Origin: an uncultured Pseudomonadota bacterium
GTDB lineage: Bacteria > Pseudomonadota > Gammaproteobacteria > Steroidobacterales > Steroidobacteraceae
Length of the DNA: 64,000 nt
Direction: 5' to 3'
Assembly (NCBI GenBank): GCA_903828595.1
Contig: CAIKMS010000031.1
Span: forward strand, 1-64,000
The notes below the pieces were generated by a model, which was not told where the DNA came from, searched no databases, and worked only from the letters and a program-made list of their open reading frames with translations. Positions 46,523-55,332 of this stretch are shown here, in pieces; positions within the stretch are counted from its first letter, which is position 1, and each line of letters opens with the position of its first letter. A program made the position numbers and the translations under genes.

Positions 46523-47365
46523 ATGGCTGTTTATGCGATTGGTGACCTGCAAGGCTGCCTAGAAAGCTTGCAGGGGCTTTTAGATCATCTGCGCTTTGAC
46601 AAAGCGCAGGATCAAATCTGGCTCACCGGTGATCTAGTCAATCGAGGGCCGTCCTCCTTAGCCACCCTGCGCTACGTGCGTGATTTAGGGGACTGCGTGA
46701 GCACGGTGCTTGGCAATCACGACTTGCACCTGTTGGCAGTTGCTGCGGGGCGTGGGCGTGGCTTGCGCAACGGTGACACGCTCATCGATATCTTAGAAGC
46801 CCCGGATTGTGACGAACTGCTAGCGTGGTTACGCCGGCAGCCGCTGCTACACGAAGATGCTGATCTAGGCTGGAGCATGCTGCATGCCGGTCTGCCGCCC
46901 CAATGGGACATGCAGACCGCACGACGTGCCGCGCGTGAGGTAGAAGCAGCTCTAGCGACCGATCCTGATGCTCTGTTCGCCGCGATGTACGCCGACCAAC
47001 CCGATCGCTGGTCGGAGACTTTAATAGGCTCAGACAGGCTGCGCTTTAGCATTAACTGCTTCACGCGCCTGCGCTACTGCACCATCGACGGTCAGTTGCT
47101 ATTGAAACTAAAAGGACCACCGGCCACGGCCCCGGCCAATGCCCTGCCTTGGTTCGCCGTTCCCCACCGACCAACCGCCAACCAGCGTATCGTCTTTGGC
47201 CACTGGTCAGCGCTGGGATACAACGACACCCACAATGCCTACGGACTGGACACCGGCTGCGTCTGGGGCGGTGCGCTGACGGCGTTACGCTTAGATAACG
47301 CCGCACCGGGCACACCCATACACTTTAAGTGTCCAGGTATACCCGGTGTACTGATCAACGATTAG
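46523..47365 (+). CDS. apaH: symmetrical bis(5'-nucleosyl)-tetraphosphatase
   Basis: Splits Ap4A to two ADP and removes Np4 caps from RNA. It is a 280-residue metallophosphatase with GDLQGC, GDLVNRGPSS and GNHDLHLL in order near the N-terminus, and a later FGHWSALGY. Its stop overlaps the stop of the convergent 207-residue gene by 4 bp. Confidence 0.97.
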   Translation: MAVYAIGDLQGCLESLQGLLDHLRFDKAQDQIWLTGDLVNRGPSSLATLRYVRDLGDCVSTVLGNHDLHLLAVAAGRGRGLRNGDTLIDILEAPDCDELLAWLRRQPLLHEDADLGWSMLHAGLPPQWDMQTARRAAREVEAALATDPDALFAAMYADQPDRWSETLIGSDRLRFSINCFTRLRYCTIDGQLLLKLKGPPATAPANALPWFAVPHRPTANQRIVFGHWSALGYNDTHNAYGLDTGCVWGGALTALRLDNAAPGTPIHFKCPGIPGVLIND

Positions 47366-47985
47366 GGTTTGGTCGGTACCGGCGCTTTAGGCACCGGTAC
47401 AGCGACAAACGCATCAAAGCTTAAGTTCAGACCACCCAAAGTGGACTGCCGAGGCACGCAACGCATCCGATCTTGGATCTGCGCCGTCGTAAACATCGGC
47501 AGCAATAAATCCCTAAACTCCTCCACCAACTCACAGTCACCCGCATCGAGCTCGCGTGGTTTTCTTGAGCCTAGGGATATGGTTTTCCAATAACCCGGTA
47601 CCGTAGCCACGGGCGAGCTCAAGGCCACTTCGCCATCCGTAGGCGTGGATGGGGCGTCAACAGCCGGCGTGAGCGTGGAGAACTTAAGCTCAGCCGAGAC
47701 AAGGCGGTCCGGCCGACCGAAGCCGGCTGCGCAGCCGCGCGGAGTGGCGATCACATCGGCGCGAGCACCGGCGGCGCGTAACAGCACCTTAAGCTTTGCC
47801 GCCAACCCGTCGCAGGAGTAGTAAGAAGTAAAGCCTAGGTGGGTGAACGAGTACGTATGCTGCGTCCATACACCCGCACTGACTTGCGGCTCCTTTGGAT
47901 CGACCTGAGCGCCTAAGGCCAAACCCGCCATCAAGCCGCCAGCCAGGGCCGTCGTCAAAACAAAGACTTTACGCGATGCCATCAC
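47362..47985 (-). CDS. exported hypothetical protein
   Basis: 207 residues with a signal peptide (LTTALAGGLMAGLALGAQ, about 11-27). The mature part has four Cys (in YYSCDG, PRGCAAG, AGDCELV and RMRCVPR), consistent with two disulfides in the periplasm, and a Pro-rich end. I do not recognise the family. It is monocistronic and convergent with apaH. Confidence 0.75.
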   Translation of the reverse strand: MMASRKVFVLTTALAGGLMAGLALGAQVDPKEPQVSAGVWTQHTYSFTHLGFTSYYSCDGLAAKLKVLLRAAGARADVIATPRGCAAGFGRPDRLVSAELKFSTLTPAVDAPSTPTDGEVALSSPVATVPGYWKTISLGSRKPRELDAGDCELVEEFRDLLLPMFTTAQIQDRMRCVPRQSTLGGLNLSFDAFVAVPVPKAPVPTKP

Positions 47986-48095
47986 CAGACTCCTTTATGC
48001 ACACCCTTTTAAGGTGACCGAACGGTCCCATTTTAGCTAACGGCTACTCCCGGTGCCGGGTTGACAGGAACCGTCAGACTACAGCCCTGCCCGGC

Positions 48096-48101
48096 TATAC
48101 T
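48096..48101 (+). promoter_or_regulatory. possible -10 element of the kynurenine operon
   Basis: TATACT lies 25 bp before the first ATG of the operon (48126), with AAGGA as ribosome binding site between them. A good TTGACA exists at 48061 but is 29 bp away, too far to be the matching -35, so an activator or another start may be involved. Confidence 0.3.
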
Positions 48102-48125
48102 GGCACGACGGTCAAGGATTACGCC

Positions 48126-48650
48126 ATGAGCATAAAACCCGCTTTCAACCTGAACGCCTGGATTGCCGAGCACCGCGCCGTGTTGGTGCCACCGGTTTCC
48201 AATCGTCAGGTCTTCCCGGCCGGTGACTTCGTGATCATGGTAGTCGCCGGGCCGAACGCCCGTAACGACTACCATGTTGATCCGGGCGCTGAGTTCTTCT
48301 ACCAGCTCGAGGGGTCAATCACCCTGCGCACCCAACAAGACGGCGACCGAGTCGACTACCAGATCGGACCCGGTGAGGTGTTCTTGCTACCTCCCTGGGT
48401 TCCGCATTCGCCGCAGCGACCGGCCGGTACGGTGGGGCTGGTGATCGAGCGGGCGCGCCGGGCAGATGAAGAAGATGCCTTCGAATGGTATTGCGAGGGC
48501 TGCAATCGCAAACTTTACAGTGAGCGGTTTCGTCTGACGCAGATCGACACGCAGTTTCCACCGATCCTCGCTCGGTTCAATGACTCGATAGAACACCGTA
48601 CCTGCAGGCATTGCGGGCAGATCGCGAAGTCCCCAACCGAGCCAGCCTAA
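48126..48650 (+). CDS. nbaC: 3-hydroxyanthranilate 3,4-dioxygenase
   Basis: Opens 3-hydroxyanthranilate to aminocarboxymuconate semialdehyde, the precursor of quinolinate. It is a 174-residue cupin: iron ligands in YHVDPGAEFFYQLEG (His and Glu) and His in PWVPHSPQRP, plus the C-terminal rubredoxin-like pairs CEGC and CRHC typical of the bacterial enzyme. It is the first gene of a four-gene operon; its stop overlaps the next start (TAATG). Confidence 0.96.
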   Translation: MSIKPAFNLNAWIAEHRAVLVPPVSNRQVFPAGDFVIMVVAGPNARNDYHVDPGAEFFYQLEGSITLRTQQDGDRVDYQIGPGEVFLLPPWVPHSPQRPAGTVGLVIERARRADEEDAFEWYCEGCNRKLYSERFRLTQIDTQFPPILARFNDSIEHRTCRHCGQIAKSPTEPA

Positions 48651-49489
48651 TGCGCTTTGTGGCGACCTATGGAGACTTACTCGTCGGCGCTGATTTAGCC
48701 GAGGCGGTGTCGTTAGCCATACCCCTGCACTTCAATGGACCCCAACCCAACGCGTTTGGTATTACCCCGGCACACGCCCAAGCCGCACGGGCAGGCGACT
48801 TCATCGGCGACACCAGAGCCGGAGGCAGCGTCAACTGCGAGACGCTCACGCTGAGCCCGCACTGCAACGGCACGCACACCGAGTGTATTGGTCATCTGAC
48901 GCAGGAACGCATCGCCGTGCACGACGTACTCCTGGGCGGTCTGTGGCTAGCCTTGGTTGTCAGCGTAACCAGCACCTTGGCAACACAGACTACGGAAAGT
49001 AGTGATCTACAGTGCCGGCCCGAGGATCAACTGATCACCGCTCAAGCACTGGCGACAGCCGTGCAAGAAACGTTGCAGTCGTTGGGCAATCCCTCGTTGC
49101 CCCTGACTGCCTTGGTGGTCAGAACACTACCCAACAGCCCGGATAAGCTCTGCCAATCCTATGCATTAGAACCCAGCCCTGCGTACTTTACGGGTGCGGC
49201 CGCGAGCTGGCTGGTCAATCAAAACATCCAGCATGTGATCATTGATCTGCCCTCCTTGGACCGCTCCTGCGATGCCGGCGAATTAACAGCTCACCGTCAG
49301 TTTTGGGGGGTTGCCCCGGGATCGGCCATGGCGGGTCCGCAATCGCGCCGCCACTGCACGATCACCGAACTGGCCTTCATCGCACCGAGCGTTAGCGATG
49401 GCCTTTATCTGCTGGATCTGCAGATCCCCGCTTTTGTCAGCGACGCGGCTCCCGCACGACCCCTTCTTTATCCAGCGAGTCTGATATGA
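48650..49489 (+). CDS. cyclase-family hydrolase, probable kynurenine formamidase
   Basis: 279 residues of the cyclase/KynB-type metal hydrolase fold. The metal motif reads HCNGTHTECIGH (70-81), a variant of the classical HxGTHxDxPxH with Glu instead of Asp and no Pro; IDLPSLDR lies near residue 200. In this operon the missing activity is N-formylkynurenine hydrolysis, so that is the likely role (inference). It is longer than canonical KynB (about 210). The start overlaps the dioxygenase by one base and the stop overlaps kynU by four, so tight coupling is clear. Confidence 0.82.
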   Translation: MRFVATYGDLLVGADLAEAVSLAIPLHFNGPQPNAFGITPAHAQAARAGDFIGDTRAGGSVNCETLTLSPHCNGTHTECIGHLTQERIAVHDVLLGGLWLALVVSVTSTLATQTTESSDLQCRPEDQLITAQALATAVQETLQSLGNPSLPLTALVVRTLPNSPDKLCQSYALEPSPAYFTGAAASWLVNQNIQHVIIDLPSLDRSCDAGELTAHRQFWGVAPGSAMAGPQSRRHCTITELAFIAPSVSDGLYLLDLQIPAFVSDAAPARPLLYPASLI

Positions 49490-50772
49490 CAACGCGCACT
49501 AACGACTTTAACCTGCGAGCGCAGCAACTGGATGCACAGGACGTGCTCGCTGCTTTTCGCGCGCAGTTTGAATTGCCGATCGATGAAAACGGGGTACCCC
49601 TGACTTATCTGTGCGGCAACAGCTTAGGACCACTGCCCAAGGATGCGCGGCGACGAATGGATCAGGCGCTCAACGACTGGTCACAACGCGCCGTGCAAGG
49701 CCATCATCACGGCCCACGTCCGTGGATCCCGTACCACGAGGAGTACGCAGCACCTCTAGCTCATTTAGTCGGCGCCGAACCGCAGGATGTGGTGCTGATG
49801 AATCTGCTGACCGTGAACCTGCATCTGATGATGGTTAGCTTTTACCGACCCCACGCCGCGCGCTACCAAATATTAATTGAGCAAGGGGCTTTTCCGTCAG
49901 ACCACTATGCCGTGGAGTCACAGCTGCAGTTTCATGGTTATACCGCCAAAGACGGCTTAATTACCGTAGGTCCGCGCACTGACGAAGACTTGCTGCGAAC
50001 TGAAGATATTATCGAGGCCATTGAAAAGCACGCTGAAACTTTAGCGCTAGTCTTGTTGCCAGGTGTGCAGTACCGAACCGGCCAGGTTCTGGATATCCAA
50101 GCTATCACCCAAGTAGCGCGCCGCCTGAACATCACCATCGGTTGGGATTTGGCGCATTCGATTGGAAACCTTCCACTGTCACTCGCCCAATGGGGACCGG
50201 ATTTTGCTGTCTGGTGCACCTACAAGTACCTGTGCGGTGGGCCTGGCTCAGTGGCCGGGGCCTATGTCAATGCACGCTACCGTGACGATAACAAGCTGCC
50301 ACGCTTTGCCGGGTGGTGGGGTCACGACAAAGCCACTCGCTTTGAGATGGGACCTGACTTCAACCCCATACCCGGGGCGCAAGGCTGGCAATTGTCGAAT
50401 AGCCCGGTATTGGCCATGGTGCCTCTGGCAGCCAGTCTGCAGCTGTACGAGCAGGCCGGCGTTGATCGGCTGCGTCGCAAGTCCCTGTCATTAACCGAGT
50501 TCGCCTTCGATTTATTGGATGCCGAGCTCAAAGCGCAGGTGACCTGCATCACCCCACGGGCAGCTTCGGCCCGAGGTTGCCAGCTGTCCCTGCGGGTCCA
50601 TGGCGGCAAGGATCGCGCGCGTCAAAGTTTCGATGCGCTCACACGACGAGGTATCATTGGCGACTGGCGTGAGCCTGACGTGATCCGGTTAGCCCCGCAT
50701 CCTCTTTATAACTCGCATGCGGATGTCTTGGCGGCAATACGCGGACTCGCGCAGGTTCTACAAACGTTATGA
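49486..50772 (+). CDS. kynU: kynureninase
   Basis: A PLP enzyme that cleaves (3-hydroxy)kynurenine to (3-hydroxy)anthranilate and alanine. It is 428 residues with YLCGNSLGPLPK near the N-terminus, DLAHSIGNLPL and the PLP Lys in WCTYKYLCGGPG, then GWWGHDKATRFEM. It overlaps kmo by 4 bp. Confidence 0.97.
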   Translation: MTTRTNDFNLRAQQLDAQDVLAAFRAQFELPIDENGVPLTYLCGNSLGPLPKDARRRMDQALNDWSQRAVQGHHHGPRPWIPYHEEYAAPLAHLVGAEPQDVVLMNLLTVNLHLMMVSFYRPHAARYQILIEQGAFPSDHYAVESQLQFHGYTAKDGLITVGPRTDEDLLRTEDIIEAIEKHAETLALVLLPGVQYRTGQVLDIQAITQVARRLNITIGWDLAHSIGNLPLSLAQWGPDFAVWCTYKYLCGGPGSVAGAYVNARYRDDNKLPRFAGWWGHDKATRFEMGPDFNPIPGAQGWQLSNSPVLAMVPLAASLQLYEQAGVDRLRRKSLSLTEFAFDLLDAELKAQVTCITPRAASARGCQLSLRVHGGKDRARQSFDALTRRGIIGDWREPDVIRLAPHPLYNSHADVLAAIRGLAQVLQTL

Positions 50773-52133
50773 CCAAAAACGCCATCATTCTGGGTGCCGG
50801 CTGCACCGGCCCTCTGCTCGCCATCCTGCTCGCGGGCCGGGGGTTTAAGACGCAGATCTTTGAGCGCCGCCCGGATCCCCGACTAGGACAACGTGAAACA
50901 GGGCGTTCCATCAATCTGGCATTAGCCGCACGTGGTTTAAATGCACTGGAGCACGCCGGCCTACGCCGCGCGGTGGATCCCTGGCTGGTGCCTATGTACG
51001 GACGCCTGGTACACGGTTTAGATGGCTCGCAGACTTTGATTCCGTACGGTCAGCGTGCCGATGAAATGATCTGGTCAGTACCACGAGCAGCTCTCAATGA
51101 ATTACTGCTGGATGCCGCCGAATCCAGAGGCGTGCAGATTCATTTCGGGCAGCGTTGCACACGTGCCGACCTTAGCCGCGGTGAGCTGGAATTCATTGAC
51201 CCCAATGCGCGCACCTCGCACATTACGCTCGATGAAGCGCAGCCGGTTTTTGGTGCTGATGGCGCAGGCTCAGTTCTCAGACGAGCGATGATCGAAACAG
51301 GACGCATCAGCGCCCGTGAAGAGTTTTTGGATCACGCCTATAAAGAATTGTCGATTCCGGCAGGACCGCAAGGCGAGTATCAAATGCAGCGCGAAGTGCT
51401 GCATTTGTGGCCACGCGGCGGCCATATGCTGATCGCACTGCCCAATCATGATGGGACTTTTACCGCTACACTGTTTCTGGCAAGGGCCGGTGATGCTCCC
51501 AACTTTCAAATGCTCACCGATGCGGCAGCGGTTGATGCCTTTTTTACCGAGCACTATCCGGATGCGCGCGCGCTCATGCCCAACCTGGTCGCGGAGTTTT
51601 TGGGCCACCCGGCAGGCTTGATGGGTTCACTGTATGTAAGCCAGTGGAATCTGTCAGGCCAGGCCGTACTGCTGGGTGATGCTGCCCATGCCATGGTGCC
51701 TTTTCACGGGCAGGGCATGAACTGCGGCTTTGAGGACTGCGTCGTGCTGGAAGGGCTGTTGGATGGCGCCCCGTCTTGGGCCAGCGTTTTTGAGAAATTC
51801 AACGCCGAGCGTCGTAAAGACGCCGAGGCGATCATTCGTATGGCGTTAGAAAATTACGGCGAGATGCGCGATACCGTGCGTGATCCATCGTTTGCTCTGC
51901 AAAAAGAACTGTCTTTAGAGCTGGAGCGTCGCTACCCAACACGTTTTATTCCAAAGTACGCGATGGTCTCGTTTCGCGCTGATATCCCGTATTCACAGGC
52001 CGAGAGCCGAGGCGCCATACAAACCCAGATACTCAACGAGGCAACCCGCGGCCTCACCACGCTTGCTGAGGTGGATTTTGTAGCCGTTGGGGCGCAAATT
52101 GAGGCACGACTTACTCAGATGCCCGCCGCGTAA
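50769..52133 (+). CDS. kmo: kynurenine 3-monooxygenase
   Basis: An FAD hydroxylase making 3-hydroxykynurenine. It is 454 residues: dinucleotide fold ILGAGCTGPLLAILLA at the N-terminus, GRSINLALAARGLNALE, and FAD motif VLLGDAAHAMVPFHGQGMN around 300. It completes the kynurenine to 3-hydroxyanthranilate steps. Its 3' end overlaps the convergent folA by 23 bp. Confidence 0.97.
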   Translation: MTKNAIILGAGCTGPLLAILLAGRGFKTQIFERRPDPRLGQRETGRSINLALAARGLNALEHAGLRRAVDPWLVPMYGRLVHGLDGSQTLIPYGQRADEMIWSVPRAALNELLLDAAESRGVQIHFGQRCTRADLSRGELEFIDPNARTSHITLDEAQPVFGADGAGSVLRRAMIETGRISAREEFLDHAYKELSIPAGPQGEYQMQREVLHLWPRGGHMLIALPNHDGTFTATLFLARAGDAPNFQMLTDAAAVDAFFTEHYPDARALMPNLVAEFLGHPAGLMGSLYVSQWNLSGQAVLLGDAAHAMVPFHGQGMNCGFEDCVVLEGLLDGAPSWASVFEKFNAERRKDAEAIIRMALENYGEMRDTVRDPSFALQKELSLELERRYPTRFIPKYAMVSFRADIPYSQAESRGAIQTQILNEATRGLTTLAEVDFVAVGAQIEARLTQMPAA

Positions 52134-52611
52134 GGGTTACGAAGCTGTAGGGAAAATCGTTCTGCTCATCCGCCGGATGACTAACCCGCGTGGTCTCCGT
52201 CCATAAGCTTCGATCCCATGGCGGAAAGAACACATCGCCTGTAGGGCTGCCATGCAACTCTGTCAGGTGGATAACCTGTACCTGCGGCATGGCCTCAGCA
52301 TAGACAGTAGCTCCACCAATAATCATGAGCACCGGCGATTCGACCTGCGCCTGTTCGCGCAGTGCGATGTCTCTGGCCTGAGCTAATGAGCTGACACCGG
52401 TCGCACCGGGCATCGCGTCATCGGGGGTACGACTCAGTACCAGATTCAGACGCCCGGGTAATGCGCGTCCCAGCCCTTGCCAGGTTTTGCGCCCCATCAG
52501 GATGGGATGGCCTAAGGTGAGGGCCTTAAAGTGAGCCAGATCCGCCCGCTGTCTCCAGGGCAAGCCCAATTCGCGGCCGATCACGCCGTTATCTGCCACG
52601 GCCACCACCAT
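52111..52611 (-). CDS. folA: dihydrofolate reductase
   Basis: Regenerates tetrahydrofolate for thymidylate synthesis. It is 166 residues starting VVAVADNGVIGRELGLPWR, with ADLAHFKALTLGHPILMGRKTW and IIGGATVYAEAM. ATG 52611 matches the family start; in-frame ATGs at 52647 and 52653 would add 12-14 residues. It overlaps the kmo 3' end. thyA lies 4 kb upstream, separated by a three-gene cassette. Confidence 0.95.
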   Translation of the reverse strand: MVVAVADNGVIGRELGLPWRQRADLAHFKALTLGHPILMGRKTWQGLGRALPGRLNLVLSRTPDDAMPGATGVSSLAQARDIALREQAQVESPVLMIIGGATVYAEAMPQVQVIHLTELHGSPTGDVFFPPWDRSLWTETTRVSHPADEQNDFPYSFVTLTRRASE

Positions 52612-52805
52612 TTCCAGTCTTAAAAAAACTTGAGCGATTTTTGTCATAATCATCCAGTAATGTGACGTAGTAGGTATTGGTACACAAGTCTGACAACTAA
52701 ACTCAAGCTGAGCTTGGTACTCGTGCATCGGCACGACAGGCTCATTGTTGATCCTGGTGTTGAAATATCAATCAGCCCGCAGTGATGGCGAGGTTGTGCG
52801 ATCCG

Positions 52806-52843
52806 ATGCCGCGGCCTTCTTACGAAGTCCGCGGCATTTTTTT
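52806..52843 (+). terminator. plus-strand rho-independent terminator without an obvious gene
   Basis: A 9-bp perfect stem ATGCCGCGG/CCGCGGCAT with a 14-nt loop, followed on the plus strand by seven Ts. The nearest plus-strand gene, kmo, ends 670 bp upstream, and the genes on both sides are on the minus strand. It may end a kmo read-through transcript antisense to folA, or a small RNA. Confidence 0.8.
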
Positions 52844-55286
52844 ACGTGCCTTGTGCGACCGGATTGCTATGCATGACCTGTAAAACGTTGACGGTGTCTG
52901 GCGCGTCACGCAATCGAAGATAAAGCCTTGCATCCACCGGATGAGGCACCTGCAACCTATCACCCGGAAACCCCTCAGCCACCTTTATGGCATCAACAAA
53001 CTGCTCATTAGCAGCTACCGCCTCTAACAAGTAAAGATCATCACCGTTCAGCTCACAGTCCGACTCGGGCGGGTTATTACAGACCACCTGCTTAATCACC
53101 GGTAATCGTACCAAGGTACCTAAGGGCTGCCATTCTCCGGCAACTCCACCAACCCAGCGGCGATACTTAATTTCGCCAAAAGCCGACGAGCCAAAAGCCG
53201 TAACCGGATCGAGCTTAAGCACGGCCACTTGATTGCTCGACAAGGTCAGTCCACCGCGAGTCATCGATAGTCGTACTGAAAAGTCCTCAGCTTCGGTTGC
53301 CACTTCAATTTCGTCATCACGGCCAAAGCGAATTGGGGAGACTGCGCGTAGCGAAAAGCTGAGTTTGGCATCAACCGGAATTAAATCCTCTGACCCTAGA
53401 TTCAGCAGCAAACCGGCAGCCGGGGCGGCACGACTGGCACTCTTAGCCAGTAACGAGGCGCCAGGCCTAGGATTGGCAACGGTTGTATCCAGTAGCAATT
53501 CACGGCCATCGTTTAAATACACTTTGACATGCACGGGCTCACCGGGACGTAGGATCGTGGTTGGCGTATCCGCAGCCTGCACCATCAACTCATCAATACC
53601 TTTTTGGGTCTTGCTTTGGGCGATCGCCCATTCCAGGTTGTTGATGAAGACGCGATCTACCTGATCAAGCCGCGTACCTTTCAGTATTGCCAGAGGCTCT
53701 CCCGCATGAATCGTGAAGGACTCTAAGCGGCCCGGATCGGAAAAAACACGAAGGGGTATTTCCTGGGGCTGGGGCTGACCCATTGACCGCAGTACTAAGG
53801 TCATAATCCCCGGAACCGCATCGTGTAGGGGTAGCGTAATGGCAACCTGGCCCTGCTTATCCGTAGTCCAGGCAAGCGAAATCTCCTTACCTTGTGCATC
53901 GGTTAAAGCAACCTGCTCCAAACACACAGCCGGACCCGATTGCAAATGGATTACGTCCTCGCGACCAACAATAAGACCCGCTTCCTCACCCGGTGCTAAC
54001 GACCACTGGTGACGAGCCGGATTAATCAAGGAAAATGCTGGCCCCTGATAGCTATCAAAACCCCAATAGCCTTTCAGTTCTGCGGTCAAGCGCTCAGGCA
54101 AGTCAGCCTGAGCTGCCGGCTGCATATCCACCACATAAGCTCCCTGCACAGGATCAGCGTGAGCAGGTAAAGCGATCAGTTGTCCACTTTTATCGGTGAA
54201 CTGCAAACGGATGTCACGCGCATAGCGGCTGGCAAATAATAACGGCGACCCATCCACCGCAAGCAGCAGGCTGGGGCTCTGCGCGCACCAGCTCTTATTC
54301 GGCTCTATGGCGTTTAAGCGGGGCTTTTCCGATACCTCAACTGCAGGCAAGGCCGCCACCAAAACAGAAAATGGTTCATGAAAAGAAGGCGGTGTGTTCA
54401 GCATCAACTCCAGCCGATCGTCTTGATCGACCGATAGGGCTGGAATGTACTGGTAATTGGCCGTGCGAAACGAATCCATTAGTCGCGCCAGGTCCATCAC
54501 CGAGCCGATGTAAGGGCTGTAAGAACCACTGAGCATAGGCGTATTACCCGCCTGCATGGCCAGATCACTTGCCGGACCGGAGGTCAGCGTGGCCAACATG
54601 GATTTTTCACGTCCGTCATCCAAAATCAGCGCGTCACGTCCCTCCATCAAGCAGGGCGCTTGCAATGACGCCGCGCGCTCTAAACATTTTTCATTCACTT
54701 TGATCGCAAGACTTCGCGCTAAAAGCGGTGTTGCTTCTTTAACGCGAGACGGATCTTTCTGCTGCAAATCGCGTAAGGCCGATAAGAAACGCTCGAGACG
54801 TAAGTGATCCCGCGCCGCCTGATTCAACTCCTGAGAAGCGCGAACGAAAGCACCAGGCCTACCTCTCACCGCACTCATCAAAGTTTTAAAGTCACCGCCT
54901 GTTTGCGGTGCGAAAAACAACAACAACTGCTGGGCATCGGCCGGCACGGTTAAGCTTAAGCCCTTTTCCTGACAGTCTTTTTTCCACGTGTCGCAGCGCT
55001 TGAACCATTCAGTGGGCGGTGGATTGGTGGAGCCACGCAAAAAGGCGGCTATCATGAGATAACGGGTGGTCTGCTTGTCCGGCATACGCACTCTGATCAG
55101 CAGGTTGTCGCCAGCCTGCAAACTTGCCACCTGCAGCATCGGCAAAGTGACGCCGGCGCGCGTGACACGTACATCTAAAATCGGGCCTGCCAAATCAAAA
55201 GGGGCCGGGGCCGCGGCGCCGCTGACTAGGCTCGGCAGACTCGTGATCAGCAGAACAATGCAAAGAGTCCTAAACCTTCGCGACAT
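52842..55286 (-). CDS. large exported protein of unknown function
   Basis: 814 residues with a signal peptide (LCIVLLITSLPSLVSGAAAP, about 7-26). The mature protein starts with a beta-rich domain (FDLAGPILDVRVTRAGV), then a helical stretch (about 130-240: QELNQAARDHLRLERFLSAL), several Ig/TIG-like beta segments (AILKGTRLDQVDRVFINNLEW; PGEPVHVKVYLNDG) and a C-terminal domain with two Cys (VVCNNPPESDCEL). No membrane helix or catalytic motif is seen. ATG 55286 with GGAGAGG upstream is chosen over a start at 55394 that would bury the signal. A surface or envelope-binding role is inference. Confidence 0.85.
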   Translation of the reverse strand: MSRRFRTLCIVLLITSLPSLVSGAAAPAPFDLAGPILDVRVTRAGVTLPMLQVASLQAGDNLLIRVRMPDKQTTRYLMIAAFLRGSTNPPPTEWFKRCDTWKKDCQEKGLSLTVPADAQQLLLFFAPQTGGDFKTLMSAVRGRPGAFVRASQELNQAARDHLRLERFLSALRDLQQKDPSRVKEATPLLARSLAIKVNEKCLERAASLQAPCLMEGRDALILDDGREKSMLATLTSGPASDLAMQAGNTPMLSGSYSPYIGSVMDLARLMDSFRTANYQYIPALSVDQDDRLELMLNTPPSFHEPFSVLVAALPAVEVSEKPRLNAIEPNKSWCAQSPSLLLAVDGSPLLFASRYARDIRLQFTDKSGQLIALPAHADPVQGAYVVDMQPAAQADLPERLTAELKGYWGFDSYQGPAFSLINPARHQWSLAPGEEAGLIVGREDVIHLQSGPAVCLEQVALTDAQGKEISLAWTTDKQGQVAITLPLHDAVPGIMTLVLRSMGQPQPQEIPLRVFSDPGRLESFTIHAGEPLAILKGTRLDQVDRVFINNLEWAIAQSKTQKGIDELMVQAADTPTTILRPGEPVHVKVYLNDGRELLLDTTVANPRPGASLLAKSASRAAPAAGLLLNLGSEDLIPVDAKLSFSLRAVSPIRFGRDDEIEVATEAEDFSVRLSMTRGGLTLSSNQVAVLKLDPVTAFGSSAFGEIKYRRWVGGVAGEWQPLGTLVRLPVIKQVVCNNPPESDCELNGDDLYLLEAVAANEQFVDAIKVAEGFPGDRLQVPHPVDARLYLRLRDAPDTVNVLQVMHSNPVAQGT

Positions 55287-55332
55287 GGTGAGCCTCTCCC
55301 TAAGGACGGACAACGCGAAATTCAATCGGCAA

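Noticed and set aside
48061-48101. TTGACA...TATACT promoter for the kynurenine operon
   Set aside because: The spacing is 29 bp, outside the 16-18 bp range for one sigma-70 promoter.
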